DNA of 64,000 nt from positions 3,241,428 to 3,305,427 of the forward strand of contig LR990049.1 in NCBI GenBank assembly GCA_905147135.1, given 5' to 3'. Origin of the DNA: Blastobasis lacticolella. Lineage: Eukaryota; Arthropoda; Insecta; Lepidoptera; Blastobasidae. The translations under genes and the position numbers were made by a program. A model generated the notes under the pieces. That model saw nothing but the letters and a program-made list of their open reading frames with translations, made no database searches and was not told the origin of the DNA. This document shows positions 22,030 to 34,000 of this stretch, one piece after another; within the stretch, counting starts at the first letter, position 1, and the number at the start of each line of letters is the position of its first letter.

Positions 22030-22800
22030 ACCAGGTAATTATAGAGAGTCACTAAACCATAGTTAATGGCAGAGCCTCTGTACTAACTGCCTTCTCACCC
22101 TCAGTGCCTCTGTATATATATCCCTCTCTTGAAATTCAGTGGCGGATGCAAATGAAACACTTCCTCATCTCTCCTATCCTCAGTTTCCATTTCGTCTGGT
22201 GGGTTTATGCGCACGCACATAGACACTGAAAATAATACAGACATTTCAAATAATTTTGTATTGTTGTTATTGTAGCAATTTTTAGGTTATTTTTTAGTAT
22301 TTAGCACAATTTTTGTCATACTTACTTTCAATTCCACCGGAATCGCACAAGCAAATGAGGTCCTAAGATAAATAGGGCTTTATGTCTTCTATAATGTGGA
22401 TCGCAGTCTCCGCAGAGAAGCGATAAACCCTACTAAAGTTGGGCATGTTAAATGTGTTCGACAAATCCCTTATTTGTCGATTTAAGTGCATTGTGTCGGC
22501 TCTTTGCTTCACCCTTATCCTATTACGATGTTGTATCGGCAGTACAAACTGCATTTTCCAAGAGAAACTTAATAATACACAATTCACAATAACTTTCCGA
22601 GAGCTAAATAGCATTCGTGTAATCTTTCGAAAATTCGACAGAGGTTTCCGATTTGAACTGTCAAATTTGTCATTTGGATTCGAGACCGATGCTTTAGAAT
22701 ACGGTTTTCCGAGTCGATCGACAAATTTGTCGATTCCGTTTCCGAATCTGGTTTACGAGCCATTGTAAATACGGCCCCGAATTAGAGTTTTCGAATCGAT
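22030..22800 (-). pseudogene. Harbinger transposase remnant, copy 2
   Basis: Minus strand. 22614-22366 encodes HLNRQIRDLSNTFNMPNFSR then VYRFSAETAIHIIEDIKP, matching and extending the first exon of copy 1 (which has lost part of it). After an intron-like stretch the sequence jumps near 22225 to the 3' exon end (the region for YVRINPPDE to RRQLIQ, with stops) and the 3' UTR. Everything encoding the catalytic D-D-E core is deleted. Confidence 0.75.
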
Positions 22801-22884
22801 CGACACGGATTCGCCGCTCACGAATTTCGGGCCGAATCGTTTGGCAACAAATTCGAATGATTGTGAATAGGGCTGAGGTTCCCC

Positions 22885-23215
22885 CGGTAGAAGAGTCACT
22901 AAGGTCAGATGTTAGTTGCACCACTGTAATTACTTGATCTGCCCAATATTGGATCACGGTCAAACGAACTCCAGGACCGAAATGCTCGAAATAATGCGCG
23001 AAAACTCAACCGGGACATTAACGCCAATAATAAGCTTGTACTCACAGAAATTAAACAAAAAAGAGAATCCCTGTCTACTAAATCATGAAAGGCGCATGCA
23101 AATGGCCGCCATTTTATATGTGTGCGTGATTTTAGGGTTGCCATATATATCATCCATTTTGCCCTCTTTTAATAGGTAATCAACACAACTTTACAGTAAT
23201 AAATAATTAGAAATT
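22885..23215. other. Unassigned stretch
   Basis: Short open frames exist on both strands, for example DRNARNNARKLNRDINANNK on +, but none has a recognisable domain, start context or splice support. Confidence 0.35.
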
Positions 23216-23264
23216 CTTTACATCAGACACTTAATTCTTGAATTATAATTAGCAAGTGGAACGA

Positions 23265-25325
23265 TGTCATCATCATCATCATCATACCAGCCAGAAGACG
23301 CCCACTGCTGGGCATAGGCCTCCCCCAGAGATCTCCACAAAGACCGGCCCTGTGCGTTCCGCATCCAGCTGGTACCTGCGATCCTTACAAGGTCGTCGGT
23401 CCACCTTGTAGGAGGCCTACCCACGCTGCGTCTACCGGTACGTGGTCGCCACTCGAGAACTTTACTGCCCCATCGGCCATCTGTTCTTCGAGCTATGTGC
23501 CCTGCCCACTGCCACTTCAGTCTGGCAATCCTTAGAGCTATGTCGGTGACCTTGGTTCGCTTGCGGATCTCCTCATTTCTGACTCGATCGCGCAAAGAAA
23601 CTTCGAGCATAGCTCTTTCCATTGCCCTTTGGGTAACAGTGAGCTTTCTTATAAGGCCCATAGTGAGTGGCCACGTTTCAGATCCGTAAGTTATCACTGG
23701 CAACACACATTGGTCAAACCTTCGTCTTGAGACACTGCGGTAATTGAGACGAAAATATGTGGCGTAGCTTCCCGAACGCTGCCCAACCGAGTTGGATTCG
23801 TCGATTGATCTATTTCTCGAAATTGGACCTACCTAGCCGGACTATTTGTCCTAGGTATGTATAGTCGTCAACAACTTCAAGTGGAGTGCCTCCAACTGTC
23901 ACTGGAGTAGGCACAACATGGACATTCGACATAATTTTCGTCTTGTCCATGTTCATTTTAAGACCTACTTGTTGAGAGGCCTTATAGAGGTCATCGAGCA
24001 TTTTGCCCAAGTCTTCCAGGGTTTCAGCCATGACTACGATATCGTCAGCAAATCTGAGGTGCGTGACATACTCGCCGTTAATATTGATGCCAAGTCCGTC
24101 CCAGTCCAGAAGCCTAAAGATATCCTCCAGTGCAGCGGTGAAAAACTTCAAATCAAATCAATCAAATCAAAATTTCTTTATTGATTAGGACAATAAATAT
24201 CTCTTTCAATCGTCAAAAATGAGGGGGATAGGAAAGTAGGAAGGAAACACACAGTGACACGCTGACCGCCCTATGACCGTAGATAAACGTATCCCTCGCT
24301 AACCGTATCGTATATTACATCACCTTGTCTAACACCTCGCTGCAGCTGAATAGGTTCTGTGGCGTTTTCGTACAAACACTTCAGTGCTTCGATATATCGA
24401 TAGTCAATTTGGCACCGCTGTAGAGACTGGAGCACCGCCCAAGTTTCGATCGAATCGAAGGCTTTCTCATAGTCCACAAACGCCAAGCATAATGGCCGGT
24501 TATACTCTTCGGTCTTCTGTACAACCTGCCGCAGCGTATGTATGTGGTCTATGGTACTAAAACCTTTTCGGAATCCGGCTTGTTCGGGAGGCTGGAAGTC
24601 ATCAAACCTGCGTGCGAGACGATTCGTTATGACTCTCGAAAACAGCTTATAGACATGGGTCAGCAGCGATATTGGTCTGAAGTTCTTCAAGAGAGCCTTA
24701 TCACCTTTCTTGAAGAACAATATCACTATGCTTCTGTGCCATGCTTCCGGCGTTTTGCCCTCGAGGATGACGGAATTGAACAGCTTCTGAAGGGTCTTAA
24801 GCACAGGTTTGCCACCAGTTTTCAGAAGCTCAGCCGTAATTCCATCAGCCTTGTTGTTCTTAAGCTGTTTGAGAGCCATACTAATCTCGTACAGGCTGAT
24901 GTCCGGGATATCTTCGGTGTAGTGTCGGGTCAACTTGGCTCTGGGGTATTTGCCATACTGGTAACAGGTGCCCGTGTTGTCGTGTATAACTGTCCATAGA
25001 ACCTCTCGACTTCCCTCAAAACCACGGACTTGGTCGAAACAACTCTGCCGTCATCCGTTTTCAGTCTCGTCAACTGGCTCTGTCCAATCGACAGATCTCT
25101 CGCAAAGACTTTAGAGCCTTTGTTTCGCTCGATCGCCGCCTCAATATTGGTAGTATTGAAGCGGCGTATGTCGCGAGTCAGAGACTTGGAGATCTGTCGA
25201 TTAAGTCGCCTAAATTGAGAGACATCATCAGGGGGTTGCAGAGTCATTCCGCGTCTTTCTTCGATGAGTTTGAGGGTATCGTCGGAACGATGTGGTCTCT
25301 GCCTATCCCAGTTTGTAGTAATTGT
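23265..25325 (-). pseudogene. RTE-type LINE, 5'-truncated
   Basis: Minus strand, in order: linker with RRLNRQISKSLTRDIRRFN (25240-25140); RT block with KKGDKALLKNFRPISLLTHV, then PPEQAGFRKGFSTIDHIHTL, FVDYEKAFDS and GVRQGD (to 24315); an insertion; then LRFADDIVVMAETLEDLG (24110-23995) and the C-terminal region with TYGSETWPLTMGL. It ends in the usual gggggaggcctatgcccagc tail and an (ATG/TCA)n run at 23265-23285. The endonuclease domain is missing. Frame breaks occur near 24940, in the insertion, and near 23800. The same family appears at 3060, 21101 and 54948. Confidence 0.9.
24150..24312 (-). mobile_element. 163-bp tail element inside the RTE reverse transcriptase
   Basis: The RTE frame stops being RTE-like after GVRQGDVI and resumes at FTAALEDIF. 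The inserted text (gcgagggatacgtttatcta, then cactgtgtgtttccttcct, ending in a GATTT-rich tail) matches 46085-46245. It is the 5'-truncated 3' end of a retroposon with a TTTGATT-repeat tail, in the same orientation as the host RTE. Confidence 0.75.
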
Positions 25326-25493
25326 TGATTTTAAAATAAATAAATTCTTAAGTAATAAACGTTGCAGGTACAATGCTCGTGTTTGTAGGTATAAAATAGT
25401 AGTTTATGATAATAGTTTAATACACTCATAAGTTCATGTTAAATTTTTGCACCTATAATTTTCTTAACTTTACTGGAAGTAAAGTTAAGAAAG

Positions 25494-25560
25494 GTCGGGT
25501 ATACCCGGATTCTTAAGGGATTTTATACCCGGGTACAATACGAGTGCCATACCCGGGTAC
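25494..25560. repeat. TACCCGGGTA palindromic block, left
   Basis: Three TACCCGG/CCCGGGTA words in 65 bases. A similar block with gtacccgggtataat and gatacccgggtatc lies at 29116-29200 in inverted order, so the pair may be the ends of one 3.7-kb element. Confidence 0.45.
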
Positions 25561-25574
25561 ACGAGTATTTTAAA

Positions 25575-26180
25575 AAAAATGGGTCCATAAACAATTCTAC
25601 AAGTTTAGTAATTACAAGTAATCATAACAAACCGTAGTGAAGTCAGTACAATCCACAACATTGACCACATACCTATTATAAAACAACTAGTAATCGCGCA
25701 GCATTCGCAATAAAGAGTTTTAATAGCGCATATCTACTTCGATAAGTAATAAGGCAACATAGAAAAAACATTTAATAAGTCGGGATAAGTTCACGTGTAG
25801 TTTATTTCTGATAATTGTTTATTTTCTAATAAACCTTTGGTTTTTAAATTGAAATTAAACAAAGAAGGATTGTGCATAGGTGGCGACAACCACTTTCTAT
25901 CAAGTAGCCCCCTTACCCGTTTGTTTGCCTTGTAACATAAGAAATAACAAAAGTTTTAATATCGGTGAAAGTAACTTTATTGGAAAGATAATGAAATGAC
26001 ATTTATGTTTGAATATTATTTCGACCATGTGGCCGCCGCGACTGGCGCGTAGATGGCTTAATGTAGACGTCCAATTTTCACACATTTCGCAGCAAACGAT
26101 AGTATTTCCCTAATAACTTACTTTTTTTATATCCATCCATCCCATCCATCCATCTCACTTGATGTTAAGTGCAGATGCAG
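25575..26180. other. No recognisable gene
   Basis: AT-rich DNA between the CCCGGGTA block and a LINE fragment. A CCATC microsatellite lies at about 26130-26155. No exon, RNA or transposon end could be supported. Confidence 0.45.
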
Positions 26181-26189
26181 TCCACGATG

Positions 26190-26855
26190 GCGCATACCGG
26201 TCTCATAAATACCTATTCACTCTTGTCTTAAAGAGACCCAAGTTGTAGCGAAAACAACATGTCATGCTCAGGGAAAACATGTGCAGGCAGCGAATTCCAG
26301 TCCCTTTCCGTTCGCAATAGAAAAGACTTAGAAAAACGCTGAGTGCGTATTGGTGGAATGTCGACAATATAGGGATAGTACGCTGACCCACACCTGAAGC
26401 CCCGAAGTTGAAATGGGGCTGGTGGAACCAACTCGTCTAATTTCGTCGCACATTCCCCAAAGTGTAGTCTGAAAAAACCGCCAAAGATGCCACTTTACGG
26501 CGACGATCAAGATCCTGTAGATTTTCCTGCACCAACAGGGGATTGTTTATCAATTTCTTGGCGCGTGTCTCAACCGCCGGCAGCAGGCAGTTAGACCTTT
26601 TCAAATTCGTCCCATAGGTGACAACAGTATTCCATGCAAGGTCAAATTTGGGCTTTATATAGTAGCGCTCAGATGAGATATACCGCCTTGCCCTAGTTTA
26701 GGACGCGTATAACTGCAAAAGATTGGCAACTTTCCAATCAGAAATATTCTGGAGAGCATGGTCCAGGCGATCAATGAGAGACATTCGACAAGACTCGATA
26801 TTCTCTTGGCCTTCACTGTGGTATCATCTGCATACCCAAAAGCACCGGACAGGAG
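26190..26855 (-). pseudogene. Jockey/CR1-like LINE fragment
   Basis: The minus strand starts with GYADDTTVKAKR (RT catalytic box; 26845-26800), then LSLIDRLDHALQNISDWKVA, a gap, and the C-terminal region with KVASLAVFSDYTLGN, PYIVDIPPIRTQRFSKSF and DWNSLPAHVFPEHD (to 26230). An internal deletion removes the stretch between the catalytic box and the C-terminal region, and there are several frame changes. A truncated copy of another LINE abuts it at 26856. Confidence 0.75.
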
Positions 26856-28450
26856 CAGTTCATTTACGTGCTAAATTCAAAATTAAACGTTTGGTACTTG
26901 GACGACGGCAGCCTAGGAGGTGATGCTACAACTGTCTTACAGGATCTACAGCTCCTCATTCGAGAGTTCAGTGCCATAGGTCTGGACCTGAATTTCTCGA
27001 AGTGTGAGCTGTATATCTCTGAGTCTTGTCCATCGGCTCGCGCTGTTTTACAAGCATTTTGCGCCCAAGCCCCAAATATCACAGTCGTCGACAAGACTAA
27101 CCTACACCTTCTAGGGTCGCCTATATTTGACGAATCGCTGAAATATTTTGTGGACCACAAAATTCAAAATTTCAATTCAATTGCAGATCGCCTTCTCAAA
27201 ATTAACAGTCACATGGCTTTTGCTATAATACGGTATTGCCTTTTTGTTCCAAAATTCATGTACGTTTTACGGTGTTGTCAACTTTGGAAACATCCTGTTC
27301 TTCTAGAACTCCTAGACAACACCGTGAAACAAACACTTACATCAGTTTAAAACATTAATTTGGAAAATTCTTCTTGGGAGCAGGCATCATTGCCTATTCG
27401 CTATGGTGGTCTGGGCGTTCGCAAAATGTCTAGTGTGTCCTTGCCAGCGTTTCTGTCCTTGATACACAGCTCGCAGTCCCTAGTAGATAAATTATTGTCT
27501 AAACTAGGGACCTTTCCATCGGCTTTTTCTACCGAGGCCAAAATCGCGTGGCAGTTGGCTTGCCCGGAGGCAGAGCCCACTAATTCATATTCGCAGCGGC
27601 TATGGGACGAGCCGCTCTGTAGGTTGGCGCGAAACAAACTTTTAAACGCAACTACCAATTCTGTAGAGCGTTCTCGCTTACTAGCTGCTGGCGAGTGGGA
27701 GTCGGGCCTCCGGCTCCAGGCAATGCCTTCAAAAAACATTGGCACTTTGCTCGACCGTGCTACTTTCAGGATTGCCACGGCCCTGCGTCTTGGAGCTCCC
27801 TGCAGCGCTCCACACGACTGCCACTGTGGCCGCCCTGTAGACCAGCTCGGCCACCATGGTTTGTCCTGTAGTAGGAGCGCCGGACGCATTCCACGCCACG
27901 CGGATCTCAATGATGTCATCCGTCGGGCCTTTGCCTCCGCTGGTGCTCTCGCAGCGCTGGAACCCAACGGTTTAGCCCGCGATGATGGGAAAAGACCCGA
28001 CGGAATGACACTCACGCCCTGGAAACTGGGACGGCCTTTGGTCTGGGACGTCCCATCTTCCAGCCACTGCGTGTCAAGCAGGGGCCGGTGCCGCCTCTGC
28101 TGAAAACGCAAAACGGCGCAAATACGCATGTCTCAGTGGCGACTACATATTTGCGCCTTTTATCGTGGAAACTCTGGGGCCGTGGGGACCAGGCGCACAC
28201 AGGAACTAGCCAAGCGCCTGGTCGACATTAGTAAGGACCAGAAGGCTGGCCTCTATTTGGGACAGCGTATAAGCTTCGCCATCCAGCGGGGCAACGCGGC
28301 CAGCCTTCTGGGGACATTTCCGTATTCAGGGGACTTGGGGCAAATCTTTTACCTATTTAAGTAATTTTAAGGTTTTTATTTATATGTAGTTTTAGTATGT
28401 AATTTTATATTGTATAATTGTAATTGAAATATTTATTAAAATTATTACTT
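26856..28450 (+). pseudogene. RLE-type LINE, 5'-truncated second copy
   Basis: The + frame from about 26862 reads KLNVWYLDDGSLGGDATTVL (RT catalytic box), then PNITVVDKTNLHLLGSPIF and, after an in-frame TAA at 27348, SWEQASLPIRYGGLGVRKMS. The C-terminal Cys/His knuckle and endonuclease follow: DCHCGRPVDQLGHHGLSC, PRHADLNDVIRRAFASAG and RPDGMTLTPWKLGRPLVWD. Frameshifts near 28060-28105 and 28200 precede ISFAIQRGNAASLLGTFPY. It matches the full-length element at 58047-61818 throughout (roughly half of residues identical by eye) but lacks the zinc finger and the N-terminal half of RT. Confidence 0.85.
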
Positions 28451-28454
28451 TCAA

Positions 28455-29110
28455 AATCCTTTTAGTTTTCATTATATATCTGAACATTTAAAATGTCATT
28501 TAGGTACATTGTTGGTATGAAACCCTAATTAATACATATAAAATTGAGGACCGCTATTTACAAGATTTGAGAATTAAAATTTTATACAATTAATACTAAA
28601 TCCGACCCTGTTGGCATAAAAATATTTTCAATCACCGAAATATTGCTCAATTTGCCAATAATTTTTAAATCTATCTTTAATGGCATATTGTTTTAAGGTA
28701 AAGCATTTCAATGATTGCAAATTCACACTATTACAATGCATATTTTTGTCACAATTTTTAAAATTGATTCCCGATCGCCGCGACCACGAATTAAATTACT
28801 TACCGATGAAAAGATAATCCAGGTGTTTTTCCATAATTTGTGCTTTCACATTATTGTGTACTAAATTACACCGTCTCTTAAATGGTTTGATTTAAATTTT
28901 ATTAGGAAGTTATAAAATTTACACCGATGTTCCAAAAGAAACGTCAGTTTGTGAGGAGCTTGAGCAACATGTCGAACGTTCAAAAAATTACGCGCGTCAT
29001 TTTCTTAGAGCTTATTTGAATAGACGAAAAAACGGGATACCAAGATTCATAATCATTGTAGAGAGAGCGAACAGGGAATATTTGTAATTTGTGTTTGGTC
29101 TGTTATGTCT
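28455..29110. other. No recognisable gene
   Basis: AT-rich sequence with scattered stops on both strands. Nothing recognised. Confidence 0.45.
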
Positions 29111-29115
29111 GTGGT

Positions 29116-29200
29116 AAATACCCAGGTACCCGGGTATAATAGGATATAAAAAATAAAAATACCCGATACCCGGGTATCTAAAAAAGTCGGGTATTCGAAA
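29116..29200. repeat. TACCCGGGTA palindromic block, right
   Basis: Carries ggtacccgggtataatagg and atacccgatacccgggtat, ending gtcgggtattcgaaaaccct. It is the inverted counterpart of the block at 25494-25560. Confidence 0.45.
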
Positions 29201-29214
29201 ACCCTATTGCGAGT

Positions 29215-29640
29215 CATGAAGTTACCACTTAGGTCCGAAACACGAAAGAGCGAGCGGTTGCCGCGTCGAGGATATTGAGCGACGTGAAATTAACTTCACT
29301 ACTTTCACATGTATCTATTAATTTGCTACAAACAAGAAAAATCATTCACAAACACAAATTACAACTATAAAAAAAATATTGTGTTTTAAAGTAAATAATT
29401 CCATACATCGCAGTTCCTTGACCATACAGATAATGGCATGGTTCGGTATTCAGCCAATTAAACGCGCCTGACCAGAAATTAAAAATAAAAGTGTTGCATA
29501 ATGATTTAAATGTTATCTATAAACAACTTGTTAAGATACAGCTGTAATGAAAATAGCATGGAAACGCTGTATCACAAAAAACTTTTTTTAAAGTTTATAG
29601 ATTGGCGTGAAAAAAGTTAATCCTTAGGCGACTGTTTTCG
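29215..29640. other. No recognisable gene
   Basis: AT-rich filler. No features supportable. Confidence 0.4.
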
Positions 29641-29644
29641 TATA

Positions 29645-29705
29645 TGTCAGAATCAGAATCAAATATTTTATTCAATTTAGGTACAAACAATACACTTATT
29701 GAACG
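29645..29705 (-). repeat. LINE 3' tail
   Basis: On the minus strand: acgttcaataagtgtattgt, then aattgaataaaatatttgat and a TTCTGA repeat. This is the common 3' end of Jockey/CR1-like lepidopteran LINEs and probably belongs to the LINE at 29985-30474. Confidence 0.5.
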
Positions 29706-29734
29706 TCGACATCTTACAAATTATTTAGATAATG

Positions 29735-29972
29735 CCATCTGACCTCCATGACCCTGCTACCAGGGGAACCTGACCAGATTGGATCATGTTTACTCATCTA
29801 GTCACCTGAATTTGCAGGTTTTATCACGATGCCCTTGCCGTAAAGGCTTTAGTATTCAACAACATCACTCAGAAAACAGTCATTGGTACATGGCCGGAGC
29901 GGTATTCAAACCCGGGACCTCTGGCTTACGAGTCGGATACTGTAACCGCTCGGTCACCGACGCTCTAATTAA
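29735..29972 (-). mobile_element. tRNA-derived SINE, second family
   Basis: Minus-strand head: tgaccgagcggttacagta (A box) and aggtcccgggtttgaatacc (B box) about 32 bases apart. Then a body that runs to cctccatggaggtcagatggc-type text. Body fragments recur at 4050-4190 and 11000-11045. It is inserted between the coding part and the tail of a minus-strand LINE. Confidence 0.65.
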
Positions 29973-29984
29973 CCTAACCACATT

Positions 29985-30474
29985 ATTAATGTTTGGTTAC
30001 TTAAAATATATGCATTTTGTTTTCTTTGCATTTAGCACCAAATTATTTATAGTGAACCAATCCTGGATTAGCTCTAGTGCACCATTTATGTTGTTGTTTA
30101 CACCTTTTGATTTTAAACAATAGAGGCGTATCATCCGCATACTAAACGACACCTGCGGTATTTTGGATCATATATGGTAGATCATTTATTTCGATCAAGA
30201 ATCAAAAGGGGCCCAAGATAGATCCTTGGGGCACGCCCATTTTAATGAATGAACCCATTGAATTCGACGGATTAATTTGAACCTTTTGCAACGTATTTCA
30301 TATATGAGGATAATAAATTTAAGGCTTTATTCTTAACGCCGTAGTGTCTTAACTTAAGTAATAATGTGGCATGATCCACACAGTCAAAAACCTTTGACAG
30401 GTCACAGAAGACCCCAATGACATCCTCTGCTTCCTCCCAAGCTTCAAGAATATGTTTTATTAAAGTTACGCCTG
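29985..30474 (-). pseudogene. Jockey/CR1-like LINE, downstream half of RT
   Basis: The minus frame reads TGVTLIKHILEAWEEAEDVI then GVFCDLSKVFDCVDHATLLL and, in shifted frames, KMGVPQGSILGP-like text and an ADDT box, decaying toward 29985. It continues the LINE whose upstream half lies at 39896-40215; the 9.4-kb insertion between them explains the gap. A related sequence is at 44449-45381. Confidence 0.8.
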
Positions 30475-30749
30475 TGTTAGCAAGGGGTTTATAAACTGTA
30501 CAGATATTGGTTGTGAATTTAAGCATTTAGAATATATTAATTATGGTGGCCTAGTATTTTATCGAAAGCAGAGTGGAAAGCTTAATGAAATAAAAATAGG
30601 GCACATTAGTTAAATATAAATAGCTATGTATTAAGGAAAGGTAAAGCATATTTAAACACACAGATAAGATCAAATTAGATAAGTTATTATATTATAGGAT
30701 AGGCAATCATAGTAAACAATTTTACATGGGAAATATAACAATATATTAT

Positions 30750-30877
30750 TGTAAAGCCGGGACGTTATGTAAATAAAACGATGTCCGAGGTTGAGATAGT
30801 ACTGGCTTTATTAGTAATAAGACAAGCCTATTTATTACATAGTGTACATCTTAAGCATAATAAGTATACATACTACA
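30750..30877 (-). repeat. Gypsy 3' LTR, 128 bp
   Basis: Minus strand TGTAGTATG to GGCTTTACA. It contains two AATAAA words. It directly follows the purine tract ending GGGAGG. By eye it is identical to the 5' LTR. Confidence 0.85.
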
Positions 30878-30885
30878 CCTCCCAA

Positions 30886-30915
<30 letters not shown>
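30878..30915 (-). promoter_or_regulatory. Gypsy polypurine tract
   Basis: On minus, a long A run ends attgggagg directly at the 3' LTR, the usual plus-strand priming site. The poly(A) part is about 26 bases. Confidence 0.7.
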
Positions 30916-30916
<1 letters not shown>

Positions 30917-31071
30917 AAAGAAACAATAATTTTTTTTTTCTTTTTTCTTAAAATTAAATCAAATACAATATTGATATTGTTTACATAAGTACTTTCGTAA
31001 TGCGTACATAAGTTATATAATGATTACATGATTATAAAAGTACATAGTTACAATAGTATTTTAATAAATGG

Positions 31072-34000
31072 TTACATTGTATATGGCTTCGTTCTGTTTT
31101 TGTGCACAGTTTCAATTTTGTTATCTTTTATAATTTTTACATTTGGTGACTCATCTGCAATTACAGTATATGGACCGTTGTACACATTATCAATCTTTTT
31201 AGCGTTTTCGTTTCTTAATAATATTAGATCATTTTCTTTATACATTACCGTGTTAACATTTCTGTCGTACTGTTTTTTCCTATTTTCTTTTGACAATATT
31301 AAATTTTGTCTAGCAAGTTGATGCGATATCTGTAATCTATGTTTTAATGTTAATGGATAATTGTCGCTATTATAAAGTGGTTCTATATTGGTAGTTAAGT
31401 TGGATGGTAAATTACAAGTTTTTCCAAAAACTAACTCATAAGGAGTAAATTTTGTTGAGGTATGAACACTGGTATTATAACAAAAACACCAGAATGGAAT
31501 CCATGAACTCCATGTTTTCGCTTCATTATTAGTTTGGATACGAAGGTAAGAATTTAAATGTCTATGTGTGTTTTCTAATGCACCAATAGATTCGTGATGG
31601 TAAGCTGTTGCTGTTAACTGGTTGATGTTAAGTAACTTACACACTTCTTGCATTGTTGATGATATAAATTCCGTACCTCTGTCAGTTGCAATTTCACGTG
31701 GCACGCCGAATCGAAGAATGAAATTCTCTACAAAAGCCTTTGCTACGCTAACCGTATCCTTACGTTCTAGGGGATAAGCTTCAACGAACTTTGTGAGTTC
31801 GCATTGTATTGTTAAAATATAATTCTTATTATAATAATCCTTATCTAAGGGTCCAACTATATCTAAGAAAACTTTATCGAAGGCAGCCTCTGCTGTCGTA
31901 GTAATGATCATGGGTTCTTTTATGCGCACAGAATGCTTCTGCTTCTGACACTTTTGGCATTTTTTAACAAAGTCGATGACGTCACGCTCCATGCCCGGCC
32001 AGAAATAATATTTTTTAATGTTGTTGGTCATTCTTCGTATACCGGCATGACCACTGGTCGGTAGGAGATGGAAATCGTTAATAATTACTCTCTTATCGTC
32101 ATCTCTTATAATTCTTTGCACTCCTTTGATAAGGAATATTCGTGGACCGGTCCATTTTTCCATTTTATTAATTATTTTGGTTAACCACGTTATGTATTCT
32201 TTATTATATTCATTCGTTATTACATATATTTCTTTAATTTGTAATTTTAAACAAAACTGCTCTAGTTCTCTCACGTAAACGTCTCGCGTTACACATGATC
32301 GAGCTTCTAGGCATGTTAGTATAGTTAAGTCGGAATACGCAAATAAACCATGGCTTGATATATTTTTAATATTATGCATGGCATGCCTTGTTGTTAATTT
32401 TAATTCTACCGAATTTAAGGGTTTTTTAAGAATCTCCACAACTTTCCGGTTGTCAGTCCGATTGTAAGTGGGAGTGTCTTTTAATGTCGTATTTATATCG
32501 TTTCTGTTATCACTATCCATACGTCTAGTTTGCGCTCGTGTCAACACATTTATTACCCGTTCGTTCATTGATTTTAAATCATCTGATGACAAAACTACTC
32601 TAGATAACGCGTCTGCAGTTGCGTTATCTTTACCTTTTACATATTCTACGACAAAGTCGTACTCTTCTAAACTTAGTCGAAATTTAGTTAATCTGCTAGA
32701 CGGATCATTCATGTTAAATAGATACACCAACGGCCTATGATCGGTAAAAATTCTAAATTTTTTACCAAACAAATAGGGCCTAAAATATTTAATAGACCAT
32801 ACTATTGCTAGCATTTCTTTCTCGATTGTTGGATAGTTGAGTTCGGCTTTATTTAAACCTCGACTAGCGTAAGCTACTGGACGACCGTCTTTATTGCAAA
32901 GTACTGAACCGATGGCTACCCCTGACGCATCGGTTAATAATTGAAATTCATTTTCTATTGTAAAATCTGGATATTGGAGTACTGGTGGGCTTGAAAGACA
33001 TTGTTTTAAATATTCGAAAGAATTTTGACAGTTATTTGACCAAAGGAAAGGTACCGTTTTCTTACATAATTGATTTAATGGACTAACGATTTCCGCAAAG
33101 TTGGGTATGAAACGGCGGTAATAATTAGAAAAGGCAACAAAGCGTTTGACTTCATCACTTGTTTTTGGGATTGGATAATCATTTAATACTTGTATTTTCA
33201 TTGGATCCGGTTTTACACCTTCTGCAGTGACGACGTGCCCCAAATATAACATTTCTTTCTGTAAGAATTTACACTTTTTAGGATTTAACTTGAAATTAAC
33301 TTGTCTAAGTCTAGAGAAAATATCAATTAGGTTTTTATTATGAATGTCTAAATTTCTACCAAAAACAATTAAGTCGTCTAGATACACGAAACATTTTTCG
33401 TAGTTGAGGCCAGATAAAGCTACAGTCATAGCTCGTGAAAATGCGCTTGGGCTAGTTTTTAAGCCCATAGGCATGCGTTTCATACGATACTGTTTATCAA
33501 AAGTAAAGGATGTACAGTCTCTACTGTTTGGGTCTAGTGTTATTTGATAATAACCATTATGTAAATCCAAGTGACTAAAGTAGATGGCTCCTGATAAGGA
33601 ATCCAATATGTCCAAAATATTAGGTAGTGGAAACCTATCATCCGTAATTTCATTGTTTAATTTGCGATAGTCGACCACTAGTCTATATTTTCTTTCCCCG
33701 GAATCAGATTTTTTGGGAACTAAAAGAATAGGGGATGACCATTCACATTTAGCTTCTTCTATGACGTCATTGTCCAACATTTGATGTATCTGTTTTTTAA
33801 TTTCCGTGGTTTGTGATTTTGGTAGGCGATACTGTTTAGTATAAATGGGAGTGGTGTTTGGTTTTAAATGTATTGATTGCTGATAAATATTTGATGTTGA
33901 AAATTTGTCGCTTTCTAGGTGAAATATATCTGAATATTTGGCGCATATTTTTTCGATTTCCAACCGTTCTTCCTTATTAAGTTCATTTAAATTTAAATGA

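Larger units (their letters stand above)
19652..22872 (-). mobile_element. PIF/Harbinger element, copy 2, inverted and internally deleted
   Basis: Both ends are present: GCCGTATTCACAATCATTCG at 19652 and the reverse complement of GCCCTATTCACAATCATTCG ending near 22870, with about 90 bases of inverted similarity in all. The order is Myb gene (+), 107-bp array, transposase (-), the mirror image of copy 1. The transposase lacks its catalytic core and the Myb gene lacks its middle exons. An RTE tail is inserted at 21101-21457. The 3-bp flanks (CTA and TGA) do not match, so no clean target duplication is left. Confidence 0.75.

Noticed and set aside
27401..28129. 242-codon minus-strand frame
   Set aside because: It is antisense to the RLE-type LINE coding region and has no domain of its own.
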